From the NCBI GenBank assembly GCA_002600635.1, contig CP021371.1, positions 4,610,001-4,674,000 of the forward strand: a DNA stretch of 64,000 bases, written 5' to 3'. Origin of the DNA: Rhizobium sp. ACO-34A. Lineage in GTDB: Bacteria > Pseudomonadota > Alphaproteobacteria > Rhizobiales > Rhizobiaceae. The notes beneath the pieces were generated by a model that had not been told where the DNA came from, did not search any database, and saw only the letters and a list, made by a program, of their open reading frames with translations. Below, piece after piece: positions 19,940 through 29,082 of the stretch (its first letter is position 1; each line of letters starts with the position of its first letter). The position numbers and the translations under genes are program-made.

Positions 19940-19967
19940 ACATAGCGCGGCGCTTCCCGGGAGGCAA
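19940..19967 (-). promoter_or_regulatory. Candidate housekeeping promoter for thiBPQ
   Basis: On the minus strand, TTGCCT, a 16-nt spacer and CTATGT resemble the rhizobial consensus CTTGAC-N17-CTATAT. A start about 7 nt later would begin the transcript just at the riboswitch 5' edge, which fits well. This is inferred from position and pattern only. Confidence 0.45.
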
Positions 19968-20130
19968 GGGCCACCCAAAACATCTCAAAATTGCCGGCGC
20001 GGCACTTCCTCAACGCTTTTCCAACCTATTTCTGCCATTCTCTCGAAGGATGGCTGGTTTGTGTACGGCAACGGATGCATACGGCCCTTTTGTGATATAA
20101 GAAAAAGCCGACACGGCGAGACAGTGGTAT

Positions 20131-21936
20131 ATGGTCAGTTCGGAACCGGAAAAGGCTGCAAGCGAGCGCCCCGCGGCCGCTACCGTTGAGCTTAGCTTTT
20201 CGCGGCAGTTGCGAATTGCCGCCGAGTCCTTCTGGTCGTCCTCCGTCCGCAACCGCGTCTTCGGCGTCGCGACCGCCCTGCTGGCCGTCATCCTGCTGAC
20301 CACCTACGGCCAGGTCTTGATCAACCGCTGGAACGTTCCCTTCTACAATTCGCTGGAAAGGCGCGACATCGACGCCTTCATCCGTGAACTCGGCAATTTC
20401 GGCCTGATCGCCGGCTTCCTGCTTCTGCTCAACGTTATCCAGACCTGGCTCAACCAGATGACCGCGCTCTATATGCGCGAAGGCCTGTCGCGCGATGTCG
20501 TCGACCAGTGGCTGAAGGATCGCCGTGCCTACCGGCTGTCGATGTCGAGCCCGCTCGGCGTCAATCCGGACCAGCGCCTGCACGAGGATGCCCGCAAGCT
20601 TGCCGAAATGACCACCTCGCTGTCGATCGGCCTTGTTCAGGCAACGATCCTGCTCGTCAGCTTCATCGGCGTCCTCTGGCAGATGTCGAGCGGCTTCGTC
20701 TTCCATATCGGCGACTACAGCTTCTCCATTCCCGGCTACATGGTCTGGGGCGCGCTGATCTATGCCGCCGCCGCCTCGCTGCTCAGCAAGGTGGTCGGCT
20801 GGCGTCTGACGCGCCTCAACGCCGAGCGCTATTCGCGCGAAGCCGACCTGCGCTTCTCGCTGATGCGCGCCAATGAAAATCTGGAAGCCATCGCGCTTGC
20901 CGGCGGCGAGGAAACCGAACGCCGCCACATTCACGAGGCGATCGATTCCGTGCTCGCCGTCATCCGCCAGCTCGCCATGGCGCTGACCAATCTCACCTGG
21001 GTTACGGCGGGCTTCGGCTGGCTCGCCATGATCGTGCCGATCCTGATCGCATCACCCGCCTATTTCGCGGGAACCATGACCTTCGGCGAACTGATGGCCG
21101 CAGCCGCCGCCTTCAATCAGGTCTATTCGGCCCTGCGCTGGTATGTCGATAATTACGGCGCCATCGCCGACTGGCAGGCTGCCCTTCTGCGGGTGACGGT
21201 CTTCCGCGCAGCCCTGATGGAAATCGATGACATCAAGCCGAAAGGCGGCGGCATCGCACTGGAAGTCGGCCCACCCGGCAAGCTCAGCTTCGAGGATCTG
21301 GCAATCTGCCCGCAGATCGACGGTGAAATCAGCCGCACCGGCTTCCGGATCAGGGAGCAGAACCCTGAGATCCTCGCCGGCGAGCGCATCATGGTCAACG
21401 GCGATCAGGGCGTGAACCGCCGGCTGCTGTTCAACGCGATTGCCGGGCTATGGCCTTATGGCAAGGGCACCATCCGACTGCCGCAGGAAGACCACATCCT
21501 CTTCGTGCCGCAACTCGAATATCTGCCGGAAGGCAAGCTGAAGAGCGTGCTGGCCTACCCGCTGGCCTCCGCCGGCATACCGGAAGAGGCGATGGTCGCC
21601 GCGCTGACGCGGGTCGGGCTGGAGCATTTTGCCGACAAGCTGGACGAGCGCGCCCGCTGGGACCGTGTGCTCGACAAGGACGAACAGATGGCGCTGGCCT
21701 TTGCCGGCCTTCTCCTGCGCAAGCCCCGCTGGATCGTTTTCAACGATGTTCTGGAAGGACTGGAGCACGACACGGTCGCGACCCTGTCGAGCGTCATGGG
21801 AGAATTCACCGATGCGACGCTGATCTATATCGGCCGCTCCGGTGCCTTCTACGACGCCACCTCGCCGCGCCTGCTGCATCTGGAGCGGCTCAATCCGGAA
21901 CCGCCCCGTCCGCGGGAAACGACGGAAGCCGCCTGA
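20131..21936 (+). CDS. SbmA/BacA-like transporter with degenerate ABC ATPase domain
   Basis: This 601-residue protein is of the YddA/ABCD type. The N-terminal half (residues about 40-340) has the six-span ABC_membrane_2 / SbmA-BacA domain (SLERRDIDAFI, then MREGLSRDVVDQWLKDRRAYRL). The C-terminal half aligns in layout with an ABC ATPase, but every catalytic motif is altered. Walker A reads GDQGVNRR (residues 424-431, no Lys). The signature reads LDKDEQ (514-519). Walker B reads WIVFND (534-539) and is not followed by Glu. The H-loop His is Arg in YIGRSG. It probably cannot hydrolyse ATP and may be proton-driven like SbmA/BacA. The frame itself is intact. Confidence 0.85.
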   Translation: MVSSEPEKAASERPAAATVELSFSRQLRIAAESFWSSSVRNRVFGVATALLAVILLTTYGQVLINRWNVPFYNSLERRDIDAFIRELGNFGLIAGFLLLLNVIQTWLNQMTALYMREGLSRDVVDQWLKDRRAYRLSMSSPLGVNPDQRLHEDARKLAEMTTSLSIGLVQATILLVSFIGVLWQMSSGFVFHIGDYSFSIPGYMVWGALIYAAAASLLSKVVGWRLTRLNAERYSREADLRFSLMRANENLEAIALAGGEETERRHIHEAIDSVLAVIRQLAMALTNLTWVTAGFGWLAMIVPILIASPAYFAGTMTFGELMAAAAAFNQVYSALRWYVDNYGAIADWQAALLRVTVFRAALMEIDDIKPKGGGIALEVGPPGKLSFEDLAICPQIDGEISRTGFRIREQNPEILAGERIMVNGDQGVNRRLLFNAIAGLWPYGKGTIRLPQEDHILFVPQLEYLPEGKLKSVLAYPLASAGIPEEAMVAALTRVGLEHFADKLDERARWDRVLDKDEQMALAFAGLLLRKPRWIVFNDVLEGLEHDTVATLSSVMGEFTDATLIYIGRSGAFYDATSPRLLHLERLNPEPPRPRETTEAA

Positions 21937-21964
21937 AACAGGCAAAGCTGCACGCCTTCAGGCT

Positions 21965-23797
21965 TCAGCCTTCCAGCTCCTCGCGCAGCATCTCCAGCTC
22001 CAGCCATTCCTCTTCCATGCGGATGAGATCGCCGCGCAGCTTTTCCATTTCGGCGGCAAGCTTGTTGAAGGTCGCGGGGTCCTTGGTGAAGAGCTTCGGA
22101 TCGGCCATCTTCGCCTCGCGGGCGGCGATTTCCTTCTCCGTCTTCTCCATCTCCTTGGGCAGGTTTTCGAGCGCGAATTTCTGCTTGTAGGAAAGCTTGC
22201 CCTTGCCCTTCGATCCCTGATCCGCGGCAGGCTTGTCCGCGCTGCCGGAAGCCTTCGCCTTCTCCGCTTTCTCCACCCGCTTGCGCTCTTCCTCCGCGCC
22301 CTTGCGCTGGGCGAGCATGTCGGAATAACCGCCGGCATATTCGATCCAGCGGCCATCCGGATGTTCCGGATCGACCGGCGCGATGGTGGACGTCACGGTC
22401 CGGTCGAGGAAATCGCGGTCGTGGCTGACGAGAATGACGGTTCCCGAATAACCGGCAACGATCTCCTGCAGAAGATCGAGCGTCTCGATGTCGAGATCGT
22501 TGGTCGGCTCGTCGAGGATGAGCAGGTTCGAGGATTTCGCCATGATCCGGGCCAGCATCAGGCGGGCGCGCTCGCCGCCGGAGAGATTGCGGATCGGGGT
22601 GCGGGCCTGCTCCGGCTGGAACAGGAAGTCCTTCATGTAGCCGGTCACATGCTTCTGCTCACCATTGACCAGCAGGTTCTCGCCGCGCCCGTCCGTCAGG
22701 TAGTGAGCGAGCGTGTCGTCGGGGTTCAACCCCTCGCGCTTCTGGTCCAGCACCGCGATTTCGAGATTGGTGCCGAGCTTCACCGTGCCGCTGTCGGGAT
22801 CGAGCTGACCGGTCAGCATCTTGAGAAGCGTCGTCTTGCCGGCCCCGTTCGGGCCGATCAGGCCGATGCAGTCGCCGCGATGCACGCGGATGGAAAACGG
22901 CGCGACGATGGTGCGCTCGCCATAGGCCTTGGTGATCTTGTCCGCCTCGATCACCAGCTTGCCGCTCTCGCGGCCCTCGGTGGCGCTGGCCTGGATGGTA
23001 CCCTGCGGACCCTTGTGACCGCGATAATCCGCCCGCATCGTCTGAAGCTGGCCGAGGCGGCGCATGTTGCGCTTGCGCCGTGCGGTCACGCCGTAGCGCA
23101 GCCAGTGTTCCTCGCGCTCGATCGCCTTGCCGAGCTTGTGCTGCTCGATTTCCTCTTCCTCAAGCACCTTGTCGCGCCATTCCTCGAAATGGCCGAAACC
23201 CCGGTTGAGCCGGCGCGAAAGACCACGGTCGAGCCAGACGGTCGCGGTGGAAACCTTTTCGAGGAAGCGACGGTCGTGGCTGATCAGCACCAGCGCGCTG
23301 CGGGTCTTCTGCAACTCGCTTTCCAGCCATTCGATGGTCGGAAGGTCGAGATGGTTGGTCGGCTCATCGAGCATCAGGATATCGGGTTCAGGCGCAAGCA
23401 CCCGCGCCAGCGCCGCCCGGCGCGCCTCGCCGCCGGAAAGGCTGTTCGGATTCTCCTGGCCCGTCAGCCCCAGATGTTCGAGCAGATAGGTGACGCGATA
23501 GGGATCGTCGCCCGGCCCGAGCCCTGCCTCGGCATAGGCCTGCACGGTCGAGAAACCGGCGAAATCGGGAGCCTGTTCCAGATAGCGGATGGTCGCCGCC
23601 GGGTGACGGAAGACCTCGCCCGACTGCGCTTCGACAAGGCCCGCCGCGATCTTCATCAGCGTCGACTTGCCCGAACCGTTGCGGCCGACAAGGCAGATCC
23701 GGTCTCCCGGCTCCACCTGCAGGCTGGCGCCGGCGAGCAGCGGCGTACCGCCGAAGGAGAGGAAGATGTCGTCGAGTTTCAGGATGGGAGGCGCCAA
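21965..23797 (-). CDS. ABC-F family ATPase, Uup-like
   Basis: This 610-residue soluble protein has two ABC domains: GRNGSGKST (about residue 38) with LSGGEARRAALA and ILMLDEPTNHLD, then GPNGAGKTT with LSGGERARLMLA and LLILDEPTNDLD. A charged coiled-coil C-terminus rich in Lys/Glu follows, typical of Uup. There are no membrane spans. ABC-F proteins act on ribosomes or, for Uup, bind DNA branch structures. A TTG start is used at 23797, with CGGAG upstream and no nearby ATG. It lies 4 nt after the thiamine pyrophosphokinase stop and is therefore probably co-transcribed with it. Confidence 0.9.
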   Translation of the reverse strand: MAPPILKLDDIFLSFGGTPLLAGASLQVEPGDRICLVGRNGSGKSTLMKIAAGLVEAQSGEVFRHPAATIRYLEQAPDFAGFSTVQAYAEAGLGPGDDPYRVTYLLEHLGLTGQENPNSLSGGEARRAALARVLAPEPDILMLDEPTNHLDLPTIEWLESELQKTRSALVLISHDRRFLEKVSTATVWLDRGLSRRLNRGFGHFEEWRDKVLEEEEIEQHKLGKAIEREEHWLRYGVTARRKRNMRRLGQLQTMRADYRGHKGPQGTIQASATEGRESGKLVIEADKITKAYGERTIVAPFSIRVHRGDCIGLIGPNGAGKTTLLKMLTGQLDPDSGTVKLGTNLEIAVLDQKREGLNPDDTLAHYLTDGRGENLLVNGEQKHVTGYMKDFLFQPEQARTPIRNLSGGERARLMLARIMAKSSNLLILDEPTNDLDIETLDLLQEIVAGYSGTVILVSHDRDFLDRTVTSTIAPVDPEHPDGRWIEYAGGYSDMLAQRKGAEEERKRVEKAEKAKASGSADKPAADQGSKGKGKLSYKQKFALENLPKEMEKTEKEIAAREAKMADPKLFTKDPATFNKLAAEMEKLRGDLIRMEEEWLELEMLREELEG

Positions 23798-23801
23798 GGC
23801 T

Positions 23802-24452
23802 TCAGGCTCCGGTCATGTCATAGGGACGGGCAAGCAGGATCGCGTCGCCGCTTGTGAGCGACAGCGCGATCGGACCTTCCGCCACATTGGAAATGGTGCG
23901 CGACGAACCGAACGGCAGTTGGAAATCGTCGAGCGGATAACGGGCATTACGGATCGAAAGCCCGGCAAGGGGCGAAAATCCGAGAATGGAAAACAGCGAA
24001 CCCTTCGGCAGGTCGATGACGCGCTCTCCGGGAAGCAGCGGATAGACCTCCTCCTCGCCCGAGGTCAGGAGAATGCCGTGACCTTGTCTGGCGAGGCTCA
24101 TCGCCTGCAGCATGTGCATCAATGCGTGATCGGACCGCTCGCCGCCGAGCGCGCCGGCAAGGATCAGGCTTTCGGCCCCACGTGCGAGAGCTTCGCCGAT
24201 GGCGATGGCCCCGTCGGTCTCGGCCTTCTGCGCCGGATAGGGCATTTTCGGCACATCGGGAAAATCCCGCGACAGGTCTTCCGGCGAGGAATCGAAATCG
24301 CCCACCCAGAGTTCGGGCTCAAGGCCGAGCGCCGCCGCATGGCGCATGCCGCCATCGGCTGCGATCACGCGGCTCCCGGCAATCGCCGACTTCAGGCGGT
24401 CGGTCCCGGCCAGATGCCCGCCGAGCAGGATGGTGAAGCTGTTTTTCCTCAT
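23802..24452 (-). CDS. Thiamine pyrophosphokinase (thiamine diphosphokinase)
   Basis: This 216-residue protein carries the thiamine pyrophosphokinase catalytic domain with the nucleotide-type motif VIAADGGMRHA, WVGDFDSSPEDL (DFDS metal and ATP site), and KAETDGAIAIGEAL. A B1-binding domain at the C-terminus ends in SNVAEGPIALSL. It transfers pyrophosphate from ATP to thiamine to make TDP, completing the salvage route fed by thiBPQ. I chose the ATG at 24452; ATG at 24461 would add three residues. It lies upstream of the ABC-F gene on the same strand. Confidence 0.9.
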   Translation of the reverse strand: MRKNSFTILLGGHLAGTDRLKSAIAGSRVIAADGGMRHAAALGLEPELWVGDFDSSPEDLSRDFPDVPKMPYPAQKAETDGAIAIGEALARGAESLILAGALGGERSDHALMHMLQAMSLARQGHGILLTSGEEEVYPLLPGERVIDLPKGSLFSILGFSPLAGLSIRNARYPLDDFQLPFGSSRTISNVAEGPIALSLTSGDAILLARPYDMTGA

Positions 24453-24532
24453 GGCTCTGCCCATAGCGCATCTTGGCGTCAAAGGGAAAGCGCTTCGGCA
24501 AGGCAGTCCGTCGACCGGTTCATCGCGCCGAC

Positions 24533-24715
24533 TGCCCCTCACCCTGACCCTCCCCCGCAAGCGGGGAGAGGGAACGGAAACGTCGTGCCTGGCATTTCAA
24601 CTATCAACTGGAAATAAGACAGCCATGAGCAGGAGATTGTACCTTGCCGGAGCATCTCCGCTTGTCCCTTCTCCCCGCTCGCGGGGAGAAGGTGGCGGCA
24701 GCCGGATGAGGGGCA
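24533..24715. repeat. Dispersed repeat family B, complete composite element with terminal inverted repeats
   Basis: The element runs from TGCCCCTCA to TGAGGGGCA, a 9-bp perfect terminal inverted repeat. It contains CTCCCCCGCAAGCGGGGAG near the left end and CTTCTCCCCGCTCGCGGG near the right, separated by about 90 nt with no gene. The same left module occurs at 34065 and at 63961. It resembles the RIME-type intergenic palindromes of rhizobia and could spread as a non-autonomous element, although no transposase is nearby. Confidence 0.75.
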
Positions 24716-24787
24716 GCACGACCGGCAGGAACGGCAACCAAGGTCCACCTTGCACCGCAACTCCCCGCCCATTACCTTCCGCCGACC

Positions 24788-24890
24788 AGAGCAATTCCAG
24801 CAAAAGTGCGCAGCGGTTTTGCGTCCGGAATTGCGTCAAGACAAAGTGATAGAGCATTTCCGGCGATTTCGTTATCGCCGGAAATGCTCT
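24788..24890 (+). repeat. Dispersed repeat family A, best-preserved copy
   Basis: Hairpin 1 has outer arms CAATTCC/GGAATTG and inner arms GCAAAA/TTTTGC around the loop GTGCGCAGCGG. The spacer ends in GATAGAGC. Hairpin 2 is AGCATTTCCGGCGAT/ATCGCCGGAAATGCT with loop TTCGTT. It lies 18 nt before the moxR ATG and overlaps the likely leader of that gene, so it may affect its expression. Confidence 0.85.
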
Positions 24891-24908
24891 GAAACCAGGA
24901 AAAAGACC

Positions 24909-25747
<839 letters not shown>

Positions 25748-25751
<4 letters not shown>

Positions 25752-26245
25752 CGCGCGAGACATCAGGGGATGTGACCCCGGATGCATTCAAGGTCCTGAT
25801 CTACGCCACATGGCGCGATCGCCTTCTCGTTTTCGACGAACCGGACTTTCCCGAAATCGCGCTTCAGGTTCCCGGCGGCACGGTGGAGCATCCGGAAACC
25901 GTCGAACGCGCTGCCTTCAGGGAATTTGCCGAGGAAACCGGGCTTGAGCCGAAGGCGCCGTTCCGGCTGATCGAGACCTGCGACTACCGCTTCGAGCAGA
26001 AGGGATCGCTCATCACCCACCGGCGCTCCTGTTTCCATGTGGCCCTGCCGGAAGAACCTGCGGAAACCTGGGTTCACTGGGAGCAGATGCCTTTCGGTGG
26101 CGGCGAGCCGATCCGCTTCCGCCTGTTCTGGCTCGGGCTGGACGAGGCCCGCCAAAGGCTCGGCTACGGCATGGCGGATGCGCTCGCCCACCTCGCCGGA
26201 AAGCCGGCCACACCCGCGCTGCACCGCGAAAACCTTTTCCGTTGA
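25748..26245 (+). CDS. NUDIX hydrolase
   Basis: This 165-residue protein has a complete Nudix box, GTVEHPE followed by TVERAAFREFAEETG (G-x5-E-x7-REU-x-EE-x-G), near residues 37-59. It would hydrolyse a nucleoside diphosphate linked to another moiety with a divalent metal. The ATG overlaps the moxR stop (ATGA), so it is translationally coupled to the ATPase. Its 3' end reaches the metA promoter region. The substrate is not predictable from sequence. Confidence 0.87.
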
Positions 26246-26270
26246 TTCGCACCGCCGACAGGCGTAAAGG
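26242..26270 (+). promoter_or_regulatory. Candidate promoter for metA
   Basis: TTGATT, a 17-nt spacer and TAAAGG lie just before the SAM-II riboswitch and overlap the nudix stop. The -10 match is weak. It gives metA a transcript of its own, separate from moxR-nudix. Confidence 0.35.
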
Positions 26271-26275
26271 ACTGA

Positions 26276-26330
26276 CCTCGTGGTGATTTGGCCGGCCGGC
26301 TTGCAGCCACGTTAAATAAGTCGCTAAAGG
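26276..26330 (+). ncRNA. SAM-II riboswitch upstream of metA
   Basis: The core CGTGGTGATTTGGCCGGC, followed by GGCTTGCAGCCACGTTAA and a TAAGTCGCTAAAGG tail, matches the SAM-II aptamer. The GTGGT/GCCAC stem and the GCTAAAGG stretch that pairs into the pseudoknot are visible. SAM-II is known to sit upstream of metA in alphaproteobacteria and to shut it off when SAM is plentiful. Confidence 0.93.
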
Positions 26331-26360
26331 GCCGAGGCGAGTTCGAAAAACTTTCCGAGG

Positions 26361-26394
26361 ACCGGTAGCGATATTGGAAGCTGCCGGTTTTTTT
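26361..26394 (+). terminator. Intrinsic terminator in the metA leader
   Basis: The stem ACCGGTAGC/GCTGCCGGT (with G-U pairs) closes a 16-nt loop and is followed directly by a run of seven T. It lies between the SAM-II riboswitch and metA, so it could be the off-state attenuator or simply part of the leader. Confidence 0.75.
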
Positions 26395-26452
26395 GTATGT
26401 GCGCGGTGCCGGGCTGCCCGAACCGCCATGACACGGAAAGTCGAGTTCGAAC

Positions 26453-27382
26453 ATGCCGATCAAGATACCCGATACCCTGCCCGCCTTTGAAACCCTCGTG
26501 CACGAGGGTGTGCGGGTCATGACCGAAACGGCCGCTATCCGTCAGGATATCCGCCCGCTGCAGATCGGGCTGCTCAATCTCATGCCGAACAAGATCAAGA
26601 CGGAAGTGCAGTTCGCCCGTCTGATCGGCGCCTCGCCGCTGCAGGTGGAACTGACCCTGGTGCGCATCGGCGGTCACAAGGCCAAGAACACCCCGGAGGA
26701 ACACCTCCTTTCCTTCTACCACACCTGGGAGGAAGTGCAGGACCGCAAGTTCGACGGCTTCATCATCACCGGCGCGCCGGTCGAAACGCTGCCTTACAAG
26801 GAAGTCACCTACTGGCCCGAGATGGAAAAGATCCTCGACTGGACGGAGACCAACGTCCATTCGACGATGAACGTCTGCTGGGGCGCGATGGCGGCGATCT
26901 ATCACTTCCATGAGGTGCCGAAGCACGCGCTGAAGGAAAAGGCGTTCGGCGTTTATCGCCACCGCAACCTTGCGCCGTCCTCCATCTATCTCAACGGTTT
27001 CTCGGATGACTTCCAGGTGCCTGTCTCCCGCTGGACCGAGGTCCGCCGCGAGGACATCAGCGGTGTCCCGGGACTGGAGGTCCTGATGGAATCGGATGAA
27101 ATGGGCGTCTGCCTCGTGCATGAGAAGCGCGGCAACCGGCTCTACATGTTCAACCACGTCGAATACGACTCGACCTCGCTCGGGGACGAGTACTTCCGCG
27201 ACGTCAATTCCGGCGTGCCGATCAAGATGCCGCACGACTATTTCCCGCACAACGATCCGGAGATCACCCCCTTGAACCGCTGGCGCAGCCATGCCCATCT
27301 GCTGTTCGGAAACTGGATCAACGAGATCTACCAGACGACGCCCTACGATCTGGAAGCCATCGGCATCGGCAAGGAGGACTGA
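26453..27382 (+). CDS. metA: Homoserine O-acyltransferase (MetA-type)
   Basis: This 309-residue protein is of the MetA (homoserine O-succinyl/acetyltransferase) family. It begins [15 protein letters not shown]. The catalytic Cys lies in [13 protein letters not shown] (Cys near residue 142), and His is in the FNHVEYD segment near 235. It acylates L-homoserine from an acyl-CoA as the first step of methionine synthesis in the cytoplasm. The acyl donor (succinyl versus acetyl) cannot be decided from motifs alone. Regulation is by the SAM-II riboswitch and the leader terminator. The GNAT gene follows after 3 nt. Confidence 0.95.
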   Translation: MPIKIPDTLPAFETLVHEGVRVMTETAAIRQDIRPLQIGLLNLMPNKIKTEVQFARLIGASPLQVELTLVRIGGHKAKNTPEEHLLSFYHTWEEVQDRKFDGFIITGAPVETLPYKEVTYWPEMEKILDWTETNVHSTMNVCWGAMAAIYHFHEVPKHALKEKAFGVYRHRNLAPSSIYLNGFSDDFQVPVSRWTEVRREDISGVPGLEVLMESDEMGVCLVHEKRGNRLYMFNHVEYDSTSLGDEYFRDVNSGVPIKMPHDYFPHNDPEITPLNRWRSHAHLLFGNWINEIYQTTPYDLEAIGIGKED

Positions 27383-27385
27383 CCC

Positions 27386-27838
27386 ATGGCGGGAACCGTC
27401 GAGATCCGGCCGCTCATGCAAGCGGACGAAACCGAATGGCGGCGTCTGTGGAAGGCCTATCTGGCCTTCTATGAGACCGAACTGCCCGAGGAGATCTATA
27501 ACACGACCTTCGCCCGGCTGACCGGTTCGGCACCGGGCGAATACAGCGGTCTCCTCGCGCTGGTCGATGGCCGGCCCGCCGGCCTTGCGCACTATCTCTT
27601 CCATCGATCCTGCTGGCATATCGACAATGTATGCTACCTTCAGGATCTCTATGCCGACCCCGAGATCCGCGGCACCGGTATCGGCCGCGCGCTGATCGAA
27701 GCGGTCTACGAGAAGGCCAGGACGGAAGGCTCGAAGGAGGTCTACTGGATGACGCAGGAATTCAACGCCACCGCGCGCCGTCTCTATGACCGCATCGCGG
27801 AAAAGACCCCGTTCCTCGTCTATCAGAAGAACTTCTGA
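27386..27838 (+). CDS. GNAT-family N-acetyltransferase
   Basis: This 150-residue protein has the GNAT acetyl-CoA loop LYADPEIRGTGIGRALIEAVYEKA (the Q/RxxGxG/A type). It begins TVEIRPLMQADETEWRRLWKAY and ends VYQKNF. It is likely a cytoplasmic acetyltransferase acting on a small molecule or protein amine. It lies 3 nt after metA and 19 nt before the VWA gene, so it is in the same transcript. The acceptor is unknown. Confidence 0.85.
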   Translation: MAGTVEIRPLMQADETEWRRLWKAYLAFYETELPEEIYNTTFARLTGSAPGEYSGLLALVDGRPAGLAHYLFHRSCWHIDNVCYLQDLYADPEIRGTGIGRALIEAVYEKARTEGSKEVYWMTQEFNATARRLYDRIAEKTPFLVYQKNF

Positions 27839-27857
27839 ACAGAGGGACAGACCCTGA

Positions 27858-29042
27858 ATGTTCATCCCCTTCTTCCTCAAACTCAAGGAAGCGAAGATCC
27901 CGGTGACGCTCCGGGAATTCCTGGCGCTTCTCGAGGGCGTGGAAGCGGGGCTTGCCGATTTCGACACAGAAGCCTTCTATTTCCTCGCCCGCACCGCGCT
28001 GGTGAAGGACGAACGGCATATCGACCGGTTCGACCGGGTGTTTTCCGAGATCTTCGGCGGACTGGAGAGCATCTCCGCCGCCGACGGCGTGGAAACCGTG
28101 CCGATCCCCGAGGAATGGCTGCGCAGGCTGACTGAGAAACACCTCTCGGAAGGAGACAGGAAACTGGTCGAGGCCCTCGGTGGCTTCGACAAGCTGATGG
28201 AGACGCTGCGCCAGCGGCTTTCCGAGCAGAAGGGACGCCATCAGGGCGGTTCCAAATGGATCGGCACCGCCGGCACCTCGCCCTTCGGCGCCTATGGCTA
28301 CAATCCCGAAGGCGTTCGCATTGGCCAGCACGAATCCCGCCATCGCCGCGCGGTGAAGGTCTGGGACAAGCGCGAATTCCGCAATCTCGACGACGGGGTC
28401 GAGCTTGGCACCCGCAACATCAAGGTGGCGCTGAGACGGCTCCGCCGCTTCATCCGCGAGGGAGCCGCCGACGAATTCGACCTGCCCGGCACCATCCGCT
28501 CGACCGCCGAGCACGGCTATCTCGACGTGAAGACGCGGCCGGAACGGCGCAATGCCGTCAAGCTGCTGATGTTCTTCGACATTGGCGGCTCCATGGACGA
28601 TCACATCCGCATCGTCGAGGAACTCTTCTCCGCCGCCCGCTCCGAATTCCGGCACATGGATTACTTCTACTTCCACAACTGCCCCTATGAACGGGTGTGG
28701 AAGGACAATCGCCGCCGCCACTCCGAAGCGATGGCGACCGAGAACGTGATCCGAACCTATGGCTCCGACTACCGCCTGATCTTCGTCGGCGATGCCTCGA
28801 TGAGCCCTTATGAGATCACCCATCCCGGCGGCTCGGTCGAACATTGGAACACGGAAGCCGGTGCCGTCTGGATCGACCGCCTGACGGGTCATTTCAGGAA
28901 GAGCCTCTGGCTCAATCCATTGCCGGAAAGCCGTTGGGGCTATACGACATCGGTCGGTCTCATCCGTCGACTGATGGGCGACCGCATGTTTCCGCTGACG
29001 CTCGGCGGCCTCGAAACCGCGGCGAGAGAGCTTTCCCGCTGA
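27858..29042 (+). CDS. CoxE-like VWA-domain protein
   Basis: This 394-residue protein is of the VWA/CoxE type: an N-terminal helical part, then a VWA domain near residue 235 onward. The MIDAS motif is FFDIGGSM (DxGGS rather than canonical DxSxS), with a later GDASMSPYE segment. No signal peptide is seen. CoxE-type proteins normally pair with a MoxR ATPase, and moxR lies 2.1 kb upstream on the same strand. AGAGGGA precedes the ATG. It is in the metA transcript and under its SAM-II control unless it has its own promoter. Confidence 0.88.
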   Translation: MFIPFFLKLKEAKIPVTLREFLALLEGVEAGLADFDTEAFYFLARTALVKDERHIDRFDRVFSEIFGGLESISAADGVETVPIPEEWLRRLTEKHLSEGDRKLVEALGGFDKLMETLRQRLSEQKGRHQGGSKWIGTAGTSPFGAYGYNPEGVRIGQHESRHRRAVKVWDKREFRNLDDGVELGTRNIKVALRRLRRFIREGAADEFDLPGTIRSTAEHGYLDVKTRPERRNAVKLLMFFDIGGSMDDHIRIVEELFSAARSEFRHMDYFYFHNCPYERVWKDNRRRHSEAMATENVIRTYGSDYRLIFVGDASMSPYEITHPGGSVEHWNTEAGAVWIDRLTGHFRKSLWLNPLPESRWGYTTSVGLIRRLMGDRMFPLTLGGLETAARELSR

Positions 29043-29082
29043 TTTTTCATTTCCTCACCATTTTCCAAGCCAGGATCACGCC

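Noticed and set aside
24533..24890. Insertion sequence or integron between the thiamine pyrophosphokinase gene and moxR
   Set aside because: No transposase frame exists; the content is two kinds of short palindromic repeats.
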